A stretch of 64,000 bases of DNA from positions 62,001 through 126,000 of the forward strand of contig CANLBM010000001.1 of assembly GCA_947488845.1 (NCBI GenBank), given 5' to 3'. Below are positions 9,357 to 16,976 of this stretch, piece by piece (within the stretch, counting starts at the first letter, position 1; each line of letters begins with the position of its first letter). Position numbers and translations under genes: made by a program. Origin of the DNA: an uncultured Sphingomonadaceae bacterium. Its GTDB lineage: Bacteria; Pseudomonadota; Alphaproteobacteria; Sphingomonadales; Sphingomonadaceae. Below the pieces are notes generated by a model. It was not told the origin of the DNA, did no database searches, and saw only the letters and a list, made by a program, of their open reading frames with translations.

Positions 9357-10453
9357 TTGGTAGCCACCCTGCTAGATAAAATCCTTATCGCGAGCTCTTC
9401 CGGGGAGAGTATGGCCGATGCCAGCCCTGCCTCGGCGACGGCGCGCGGCATGCCCCAGACAGGGGACGTGTCGCGATCTTGCACGAGAATCGTGCCCCCC
9501 GCATCGACAACGCAACGGGCGCCGAGCACACCGTCCCGCCCCATGCCCGACAAGATGATACCGAGAACGGCACCCTCAAAACATTCCGCCAGCGATTCCA
9601 GCATCGGATCGACCGACGGGCAGCAGCCATTGGGCACTTTATGACGGGCGAGACGCGCGACGGGATGTCCGTCCTTCAATTCCACGATCAGATGCCCGTC
9701 ACCGGGAGCGATCAGAATCTCGCCAGACGTCACCGGCATGCCGTCTTTTGCAATCCGCGCGTTGCGGCAAGAGGCTATTTCCAGCTGACGGGCGAATACG
9801 GGCATGAAACTGCTGGGCAGATGCTGGGAGATCAATATTGGCTGGTCAACAAATCTGGGCAGGTCATTCAGCATCTGGCACATTGAATGGATACCGCCGG
9901 TAGATGCGCCAATCGCGATCACCCGTGCCGGCTTGGAGATCTCGTCAATTTTCTTCCGGCTCCTGTCGCCGCGATTGGAACAGGTCCGGTTGATTTCGGT
10001 CGGCACACTACCGATAGCACGAATGCGTGCGGCAAGTTCACTGCGATAATCGGACGTAAACTCGCTTGGCCGCGGCTTGAGAATAGTATCGGCCGCGCCC
10101 ATCGAAAGAGCCGCCACGGTGGCTTCCGCACCTGCTGTTGTAAGCGACGAGATCACGATGACCTGCGCGCCTCTGGCGCACGCCAGAATCTCCGGCAATG
10201 CAGCAAGGCCACCCATGCCGGGCATTTCCAGATCAAGGAGAATAACGTCAACCTCGACTTGCGACAGTTTCTGAATTGCATCCTCGGCGCAATTTGCCAT
10301 CGCCGAAAAGACAAGATCGGTGTTTTGTTCGATCATCTTTCGCAGCACCGTGCGAGCGATCAGCGAGTCATCCACAATCATGACGCGGATCATTCCGCTC
10401 TTGTTGCGATCACCATGCCTTTGGCCAGCTTGATTTATATCGGCCCCTGTCAT
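9347..10453 (-). CDS. cheB: Chemotaxis response regulator and methylesterase CheB
   Basis: 368 residues. N-terminal receiver domain with MIVDDS and the phospho-acceptor in VILLDLEMPG (Asp74). The C-terminal methylesterase carries the triad Ser (IGASTGG), His (ISQHLPSSF) and Asp (SGMGRDG). It demethylates or deamidates receptor glutamates after phosphorylation by CheA. Starts 9 bp after cheY and overlaps cheR. Confidence 0.95.
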   Translation of the reverse strand: MTGADINQAGQRHGDRNKSGMIRVMIVDDSLIARTVLRKMIEQNTDLVFSAMANCAEDAIQKLSQVEVDVILLDLEMPGMGGLAALPEILACARGAQVIVISSLTTAGAEATVAALSMGAADTILKPRPSEFTSDYRSELAARIRAIGSVPTEINRTCSNRGDRSRKKIDEISKPARVIAIGASTGGIHSMCQMLNDLPRFVDQPILISQHLPSSFMPVFARQLEIASCRNARIAKDGMPVTSGEILIAPGDGHLIVELKDGHPVARLARHKVPNGCCPSVDPMLESLAECFEGAVLGIILSGMGRDGVLGARCVVDAGGTILVQDRDTSPVWGMPRAVAEAGLASAILSPEELAIRILSSRVATKWA

Positions 10454-10462
10454 GTTTTGACC

Positions 10463-10831
10463 TTAGTCAAACCCGACAATTTGGAGCTTTATCTGCAATG
10501 TCTCGTGATCAAAGGGTTTCATGACATATTCATCGGCACCGGCATTCATCGCTTCGCGAATGTGGTTGACGTCGCTTTCGGTCGTACAGAAAACAATCTT
10601 GGGAATAAGCCCATTTGGCCGGGCGCGCAGTTCCTTGATGAATTCGATGCCCGTCATGACCGGCATGTTCCAGTCCAGCAGGATCAGATCATAGATATTC
10701 TCGGCGCACTTTTCGAGACCGATCAGGCCGTTCTCGGCGTCGCTCACCTCGAAACCGAGCGACTCCAGTATATGTCGCGAGACTTTCCGGATCACGCTGG
10801 CGTCATCTACGATCAAGCAGGTTTTAGTCAT
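10463..10831 (-). CDS. cheY: Single-domain response regulator CheY
   Basis: 122 residues from the ATG at 10831 (MTKTCLIVDDASVIRK), with GAGAGATTAGAA upstream. Receiver features: acidic pair VDD, phospho-acceptor in LILLDWNMPVM, Thr in FCTTESD and Lys in VMKPFD. It is the output regulator of the cheAWYBR operon. Its target cannot be told from sequence: no flagellar motor genes occur in the window. Confidence 0.94.
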   Translation of the reverse strand: MTKTCLIVDDASVIRKVSRHILESLGFEVSDAENGLIGLEKCAENIYDLILLDWNMPVMTGIEFIKELRARPNGLIPKIVFCTTESDVNHIREAMNAGADEYVMKPFDHETLQIKLQIVGFD

Positions 10832-10895
10832 TTCTAATCTCTCATTTGCCGAATCAGGATATCCGTTAAGCCTGACCAAAGCCTTAATGCATTCT

Positions 10896-11318
10896 TTATT
10901 GTAAATTATTGATGACGGTATCGATCTTGATCAACATTGCCGGACCGACTTGCGTCTCGATCAAACCATCGGAAATTTTCGACCATATCTCTCCCGCTCC
11001 GCCTGGCACCGGCACAGGATCGGTCAAGGCATCCACGACATCCTCCACCTCTTCAACCAGCAGCGCATAATCATGTCCTTCAAAATTCAGAACAGCTGCC
11101 TGTTTGGTTCCGTCGATGTCATAATCGGCAATCTCCAGTACCTTGGCGCAGTCGATTACGGTCAATGCCCGGCTCCGTAACGAACTGATGCCGATAATGT
11201 GGGAAGGCGCACCCGGGACCGGTGTGATCTTGCCGAGTTCGATCACCGAATCCACTTCAAGCGCGGGCAAAGCGATGCGTTGCCCTGCAAGCTGGACCAG
11301 CAGAACCGACATATTCAT
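10896..11318 (-). CDS. cheW: Chemotaxis scaffold protein CheW
   Basis: 140 residues, CheW-fold (SH3-like) throughout, including LPALEVDSVIELGKITPVPGAPSHIIGI and LIKIDTVINN. It couples receptors to CheA. Start codon overlaps the cheA stop (ATGA), so the two are translationally coupled. Confidence 0.9.
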   Translation of the reverse strand: MNMSVLLVQLAGQRIALPALEVDSVIELGKITPVPGAPSHIIGISSLRSRALTVIDCAKVLEIADYDIDGTKQAAVLNFEGHDYALLVEEVEDVVDALTDPVPVPGGAGEIWSKISDGLIETQVGPAMLIKIDTVINNLQ

Positions 11319-13672
11319 GACGCTTTCCTTCGCGTTTCTGACAGAGAGGCCAACAAGGTGCCCCGATCATAGCGATAGATGACACCACCCTTGTGATCGG
11401 CGGCTTCGGGATCGCTGGTAAGGGTGATGACCTGCCCGGCATGGCGGGGCGCTGTCGGTTGGTTGCTCATGGTTATGGCGACGTCGACAGGTTCGGTACT
11501 GTCTGCGCCAACGATTTTATAACCTGCCGCCTCGACCATCGGACGTAGGATCGAGCGTACCCAGGGATCGTCTTCATTGATTTGACAGGTTTTCGATATT
11601 TTCTCGTGACTATCGCCAGCATGGTGCGCGAACAGCCAATGACAATCGAGAACTTCCAGCGCTTCCCCTTCAAATAAGGTGACGCCCTCGATCTCGCCTT
11701 TGTTCACTTCCGGCACGACCGCATTGGGAATGTGAATTGTATCGACGACATTCTGTACGGCGTAGGCGATCTGGCCTGCGCCATCACTGAAGATAAGCAG
11801 GTTTATCTCGCCTTCGCCGATCGGCCCAAATTGCGTTCCGGCCAGTGGATAGATTTGCCCATCAATAACGACCTGGGCATTGCCATCCGAAATCCGAATG
11901 GCGGTGCTGTCGACGGTCTCGATGCGGCTGACCGGATCCATCCGGACGATACGACGTTTGCCGTCCAGACCGCGGAGCAGAAGGGCTGAAACAGTTTCTG
12001 CCTCAATCACATTCTGCCGTTCCGCCAGTGCCGATTTCCGGCTGGCCTTGTTGACATCGCTGACCAGGCCTTCGCGATCGGCAATAGCGCCGATATAGAG
12101 CATCAACACCAGGTTGCCGTCATCCAGCAAGGAACTGCCTGTATAGAGCCTGGTCGCGGTTATCGCTGGCGGCAGCGGCTTTATGACCAGTTCCTGATGA
12201 TCGAGCACTTCGTCCACAGCCATTCCGAAAAGATCGCCACCGGCAAGTCTGATCATCAGCAAGACGGAATTTTGCGGATCGTCCGATGTTTCAATATCCA
12301 GAATCCTGGCCAGCGAGCAGCATCGCAAACGTTGCCCCAGGAATGTCACCAGCAGGGTATCGCCAGCCTGATCAAATTCCAGAGACTGCGATTTGACACT
12401 GACAATTTCTTCAACATAAGAACGCGGAATACCGAAATTCTGATTGCCGACCTTTACCGTCAGGGCCGGGACGATGCTCAACGTCGCCGGCAATGTTATT
12501 ACCAGTCGCGTGCCCTCTCCTGCCGTGCTGGTGACGCGAATATTGCCACCCAGGCTTTCGATATTGGCCCGCACGACATCCATTCCCACGCCTCGGCCCG
12601 ATATCGACGTCACATTTTCTGCCGTTGACACTCCAGGTTGAAAGATCAGGGCAATACGGTCTGCATCCGACATTCTGGCGCGTTCTGCCGCTGTCAACAT
12701 GCCGGCAGCAACCGCACGGTCGCACAATTTTTCCGTATTGATCCCGAGACCGTCATCGGTGATCGACATCAGGATGCTGTTGCCTGTCTGCCGTGCCGTA
12801 ACATGGATCAGGCCCAGTTCGCTTTTGCCGGCAGCCCGGCGCTCGGCGGGTGTTTCGAGCCCATGATCAATCGCATTACGCAGAATATGCATCAACGGGT
12901 CGCGCAACAGTTCGATTAATTCGCGGTCCAGTTCCACCTGCCCGCCCTCGATATCGATCAATACCTTTTTGCCTAACTCCGCAGAAAGATCACGAACGAG
13001 GCGCGGGAAGGTAGCGAAGAGCTGTTCCAGACGCTGCATCCGCATGCGCGAAATATCCTCGCGTGCATCATCGACTATCGCCGAGAGCCGTTCGAAAGTA
13101 GCGCTGACCAAAGGATCCACATCACTTTCGCGCATGGCGCGAGCCAGTTCATTGCGAACAAGAACAATATCCGATATTCCCGACATCACCCGATCAAGCA
13201 GCGGTACCGGCAGACGGATTGACCGTGCCGGCCGGACTATATTTTTCTTGTGGTCGTCGGGCTGCTCTGCCGCAACCACGGCATCCGGGCCGTCGCTGTC
13301 TTCCAGTTCCGGCTCCAATGCCTGAATCAACTCTTCATCACCACCGGCGGGAAAATCTTCGCCAGCGTCGATGGCATCGACCATCGCGACGATCCGGTCG
13401 ATTGTCGCCAAGACACCGTTGATCAGCCGATCGTCGGGAGCGCGCTTGCCAGCGCGAACCTCAGCCAGCGCCCCTTCAGCGGCGTGACCCAGCTTCTCGA
13501 TGCGCGGCAGGTCAAAAAAGCCGCTGCTGCCTTTGACAGTATGGACGAAGCGGAAAATGGTATCCAGACGGGCACGGTCGGTAGGGTCCGCCTCCCAGGT
13601 CACCAGTTCGCCTTGCATGGCTTCCAGCATTTCGCGCGTTTCCGCTATGAATTCTGCCAGCAGATCGTCCAT
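11315..13672 (-). CDS. cheA: Hybrid chemotaxis kinase CheA with degenerate receiver
   Basis: 785 residues from the ATG at 13672, which has the strong site GAGGTGGAGGAAT. Order: HPt with phospho-His in FRFVHTVKGSSGFFD (His44), a short linker with no recognisable CheY-binding P2 domain, dimerisation helices, HATPase (N-box ILRNAIDHGLETP, DDGLGIN, GRGVGMD), a CheW-like domain, a second CheW-like region (about 560-680), and a C-terminal segment that starts like a receiver (EDDPWVRSILRPMVEAAGY) but has Thr where the phospho-Asp should be. It is first in the operon and phosphorylates CheY and CheB. Confidence 0.93.
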   Translation of the reverse strand: MDDLLAEFIAETREMLEAMQGELVTWEADPTDRARLDTIFRFVHTVKGSSGFFDLPRIEKLGHAAEGALAEVRAGKRAPDDRLINGVLATIDRIVAMVDAIDAGEDFPAGGDEELIQALEPELEDSDGPDAVVAAEQPDDHKKNIVRPARSIRLPVPLLDRVMSGISDIVLVRNELARAMRESDVDPLVSATFERLSAIVDDAREDISRMRMQRLEQLFATFPRLVRDLSAELGKKVLIDIEGGQVELDRELIELLRDPLMHILRNAIDHGLETPAERRAAGKSELGLIHVTARQTGNSILMSITDDGLGINTEKLCDRAVAAGMLTAAERARMSDADRIALIFQPGVSTAENVTSISGRGVGMDVVRANIESLGGNIRVTSTAGEGTRLVITLPATLSIVPALTVKVGNQNFGIPRSYVEEIVSVKSQSLEFDQAGDTLLVTFLGQRLRCCSLARILDIETSDDPQNSVLLMIRLAGGDLFGMAVDEVLDHQELVIKPLPPAITATRLYTGSSLLDDGNLVLMLYIGAIADREGLVSDVNKASRKSALAERQNVIEAETVSALLLRGLDGKRRIVRMDPVSRIETVDSTAIRISDGNAQVVIDGQIYPLAGTQFGPIGEGEINLLIFSDGAGQIAYAVQNVVDTIHIPNAVVPEVNKGEIEGVTLFEGEALEVLDCHWLFAHHAGDSHEKISKTCQINEDDPWVRSILRPMVEAAGYKIVGADSTEPVDVAITMSNQPTAPRHAGQVITLTSDPEAADHKGGVIYRYDRGTLLASLSETRRKAS

Positions 13673-13875
13673 ATTCCTCCACCTCAAAGATATAGGCTCC
13701 GTCATTTGCACAGTGATGGTTTATGAACCGTTAAGACAAACAAGGTTCAGCGGACGACTGCCTCCGTCCGGCAATCCGATCCGTGATGGCCATCGACCAC
13801 AGCAAATGTCGTCATTCGCCCCCGGGCGTTGGCCGACCACACTCGAACAGGCAGATTATCCGCGTTGAAACGCGC

Positions 13876-14610
13876 CTATCGATATTCCGGATTGGGATGA
13901 TCGAAACGTTCGCCATTATCCCAGGCACGGCGGCTGTTGCCATAGGCCGGCAAACCACCTGCATTTTTGAGCATTTGCGCGCTGTGCATCAAATTCCACG
14001 CGAGAAAGGTCGCATTGCGCGCGGTAAATTCGCTGTCGAATCCGACGCGCGAGCCGTCGTCCATTTTATCACCATAAGAAGGACCGGGACCAATTTCGCC
14101 GATCCAGCCGGCGTCGGGCTGCGGCGGGATCATATAGCCGATATGGGCCAGCGAATAGAGCATGCCCATGGCACAATGTTTCACGCCATCCTCGTTGCCG
14201 GTGATGACCGCGCCGGCTGTCTTGCCGTAGAAAATATACTGGCCCTTGTCGTTCATTTCGCCGCTGTGCGCATAAAGCCGCTCGATAATCTTCCGACATT
14301 CCGAAGAAACTTCCCCGAGCCAGATGGGCGTGCCCAGTACCAATATATCGGCGTCCAGCACCGCCTTGCCGATTTCCGGCCAGGCATCGCTAGCAAATCC
14401 GTGCTCGGTCATGTCCGGATAGACGCCGGGCGCGATGTCATGGTCGACGCTCCGAAAGGATTGCACCGACACGCCGGCGCCGCGCATGATGTCGCGAACG
14501 ACATCCATCAGGCTATCGGTATGGCTTTGCTTGGGAGATGGCTTCAACGTGGTGTTGATGAATACGGCGCTCAGGCCGGTGTAATCGGGTTTTGTGTCTT
14601 CCTTCGTCAT
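13876..14610 (-). CDS. Flavodoxin-fold NAD(P)H-dependent oxidoreductase
   Basis: 244 residues. The N-terminal half has the FMN-reductase/flavodoxin pattern: AVFINTTLKPSPKQSHTDSL (phosphate-binding loop), ILVLGTPIWLGEVSS and TAGAVITGNEDG. Probably binds FMN and reduces quinones or similar acceptors. A good AGGAGGAACCG site precedes the ATG. It stands alone between cheA and the glutaminyl cyclase gene, with 200-260 bp non-coding gaps on both sides. Confidence 0.8.
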   Translation of the reverse strand: MTKEDTKPDYTGLSAVFINTTLKPSPKQSHTDSLMDVVRDIMRGAGVSVQSFRSVDHDIAPGVYPDMTEHGFASDAWPEIGKAVLDADILVLGTPIWLGEVSSECRKIIERLYAHSGEMNDKGQYIFYGKTAGAVITGNEDGVKHCAMGMLYSLAHIGYMIPPQPDAGWIGEIGPGPSYGDKMDDGSRVGFDSEFTARNATFLAWNLMHSAQMLKNAGGLPAYGNSRRAWDNGERFDHPNPEYR

Positions 14611-14866
14611 CGGTTCCTCCTGGTTCGATTATTCACGGGCGAGCGATTTGCAAAACGCATGGCCACAATCCCCTGCCCGGCAACCACCCCGCCAGCATAT
14701 CACAGCATCGACATGATAGGTACGCGCCGGCCCATCCATGGTTGCGCAGACCGTTGCGAGAGGTAGCGGAACTGATCGGGGGGTGCGGGGGTCGCGATGT
14801 CACTGGTGGCGGGAGCAAATAGAATTTCCGGGACGAGGATAGCCCTCCTGACCGAGGACCAGGGTT

Positions 14867-15634
14867 TCAGTCTTCGCATCCAACTATATTGATTTCGAAT
14901 AATTTCGGCCAATTTTTCCCGGTGACGAATAAACGGTCGTTTGCACTATCATAGGCGATCCCGTTCAGCACATCCTCATTCCCCTGCGCGGTAAACTCCT
15001 TTTGCAGGCCTGTGAGATCTATAACGGCTTTCACCTTGCCGTTGGCGGGATCGATGCGAACGATGAAATTGCTTTGCCACACATTGGCAAATATCTCGCC
15101 ATTGACCCATTCAAGCTCGTTTAGATTGGCAATCGGCCTGTCGTTTATGGTTACAGATATCGTCCCGGTTTCCAGCATATTTTCAGGGTCGAGAAACCGC
15201 AATATTGGGGTGCCATCACTCAAGATGAGCTGCGCCCCATCATTGGTTAAGCCCCAGCCTTCGCCAGAATATTCAAAAGCACCCGTTTGCTGCAATGTCC
15301 CGATGTCCCACTGGAACCCCTTACCGCTGCGCCAAGTGACGCTAATCAGGCGATTTTTCCAATCCGTCAGGCCTTCTCCGAAGACCGTAGCGGGCAATTC
15401 TGCTTTGTTCAGTATTTCGCCATCTTGCAACCTGACTTTCCGGATTGTCGATTTGCCCCGCAAGCCGGTGCTTTCGAAAAGATAGCCATCGCGGTACAAA
15501 AGCCCCTGGGTGAAGGCTTGTTGATCGTGGGGATAGGAGTGCACGACTTCGTACCCGCAAACGGGCACATCAGCGGCATGGGCTGGTGCCACAAACAGCA
15601 ATATTGCAACGACGAATGAAAAGCATCTTATCAT
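14867..15634 (-). CDS. Exported glutaminyl-peptide cyclotransferase (beta-propeller type)
   Basis: 255 residues from the ATG at 15634 (MIRCFSFVVAILLFVAPAHA), which gives a clear signal peptide; the frame is open further upstream but is not protein-like. The mature part matches the plant/bacterial type II glutaminyl cyclase family: YEVVHSYPHDQQAFTQGL, ESTGLRGKSTIRKV, LNELEWVNGEIFANVW, DVLNGIAYD and FVTGKNWPKLFEI. It converts N-terminal Gln of exported proteins to pyroglutamate. Several exported proteins in the next 9 kb are predicted to mature to an N-terminal Gln. Confidence 0.87.
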   Translation of the reverse strand: MIRCFSFVVAILLFVAPAHAADVPVCGYEVVHSYPHDQQAFTQGLLYRDGYLFESTGLRGKSTIRKVRLQDGEILNKAELPATVFGEGLTDWKNRLISVTWRSGKGFQWDIGTLQQTGAFEYSGEGWGLTNDGAQLILSDGTPILRFLDPENMLETGTISVTINDRPIANLNELEWVNGEIFANVWQSNFIVRIDPANGKVKAVIDLTGLQKEFTAQGNEDVLNGIAYDSANDRLFVTGKNWPKLFEINIVGCED

Positions 15635-16025
15635 CCTGACAGAATGCCACCGCAGCATCATTGTGTCGAGCGACCAGTTTCGGGCGCTATTACAACATGC
15701 TTGGACGTCCAGAACCGGATGGGAGGCAGAAGATCCGCTTTTGGAGAGGGAGCGAAACCAAGTGGAGCTTCCGGCCAGAAGAACTGGTAAGCCGCAATAG
15801 GCCTGGACGGAGTGGTCACGCAGAGCTAGTTTTGCAGGTTGTTTAGGTCCAGCCACCAAAATCCTTCCGGGGGACGGCAGAGGTCTTGAAATGGCACAGG
15901 GCCGTCTCGGGCCTTGCCGCATCCAGCATTTTATTCGCGCGACCGGCGCTGCTGCAGTCGTTGACGGGGCACAGACCTGATAGCGGGGCGGGCACGATCA
16001 ACAGAAATTACTGAAAGCAGCCGTC
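15635..16025. other. Non-coding gap between the pilus operon and glutaminyl cyclase
   Basis: About 390 bp without a credible gene. Short open frames here have no start signal or protein-like composition. I see no clear terminator after the pilus tip gene and no recognisable promoter. Confidence 0.5.
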
Positions 16026-16976
16026 TCATTCTGCTGTAAACGTTACCGTCAACGTATCGCTATATTGCCCCGCAGCGGGCAATCCAATGGGTGCCGGGAC
16101 TACGATCTCCAGCGGCACCGCTCGCTCCGTTGGGCTAGATATATAATTGATCCTGCTCGATGCCGCTGCTGCGGAGAGATCGATGTTTTCGCCTTTGAAT
16201 GCCAGATTATATTTTATGCCGGGTGCTCCAGCTTCATGTGCCAACCGACCGCGATTGGCAGATTGGAACGTGACCGCCACTTCCGCATTGCTCATGATAT
16301 TGAAATCTATTGCGGCACGAGCAGCCCGGGACAGATCCCCCAGGTCGATAGATGTTTCCCGAATGCCTTGCGGAAAATCATCTGACCGGATTTTCACGAC
16401 CGAGGCGACCGGAGCCAGAATCGCGAGCGGCGCTTCAGCTACCAGATCCTGAATCCCGCTATCGGCCCGAAACAGGCGGACCATCACCTGCCCGCTATAG
16501 ATTCCGCCCCGAACGATTTGATTTGAGGGGATTGAGACATATAGCGTGACACCCTGTACAGAACGCCCTTCGCCAAATTTCCCTTCAATTCGCGACGTTG
16601 CAGTGCCTTGGAAATCGGTGCTGAGAAAAGACGGGCCGCTCGTAGTTTTAAGCACGTCATAGTAAAGCGGATCACCCGGGCCGCTTAATGCATTGACGCC
16701 GCCGCTTGAGAGAGGAGCTGCAGTCAGAACAAACTGACAAGCGGTCCCTTGATGCCGGACCGACAGGGTAACCGTCTCGAAGGATTCTCCTTCGTCAAAA
16801 ACCTCGTAGCCACGACCATAGAGCCCTCTCCAGTCAACACTGTTGTCGACCATTAGCTCAAGCGCGCACGGTTCGTCTGACAATGCCCCGTCATTTTGCG
16901 CCAAGCCGGGCGTGCTGTGAAACAACAGAAAAGCTCCGGTCAGACAGGCGAAATGCTTCCAATATTGATTAGTCAT
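16026..16976 (-). CDS. Putative chaperone-usher pilus tip subunit (spore coat U-like C-terminus)
   Basis: 316 residues from the second of two ATGs (16979/16976) behind AAGGAGAGA. A signal peptide ends at PGLA, leaving an N-terminal Gln. The C-terminus, PAAGQYSDTLTVTFTAE, is the terminal strand pattern of SCPU-domain fimbrial subunits; the rest is beta-rich with two Cys (CALELM, TACQFVL). About 140 residues longer than the pilin, as expected for a two-domain tip protein. Last gene of the operon, overlapping the usher 3' end. Adhesin role inferred from order and size. Confidence 0.7.
   Translation of the reverse strand: MTNQYWKHFACLTGAFLLFHSTPGLAQNDGALSDEPCALELMVDNSVDWRGLYGRGYEVFDEGESFETVTLSVRHQGTACQFVLTAAPLSSGGVNALSGPGDPLYYDVLKTTSGPSFLSTDFQGTATSRIEGKFGEGRSVQGVTLYVSIPSNQIVRGGIYSGQVMVRLFRADSGIQDLVAEAPLAILAPVASVVKIRSDDFPQGIRETSIDLGDLSRAARAAIDFNIMSNAEVAVTFQSANRGRLAHEAGAPGIKYNLAFKGENIDLSAAAASSRINYISSPTERAVPLEIVVPAPIGLPAAGQYSDTLTVTFTAE

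Noticed and set aside
15635..15922. Upstream extension of the glutaminyl cyclase frame
   Set aside because: Would bury the clear signal peptide at MIRCFSF; composition is unlike coding sequence.
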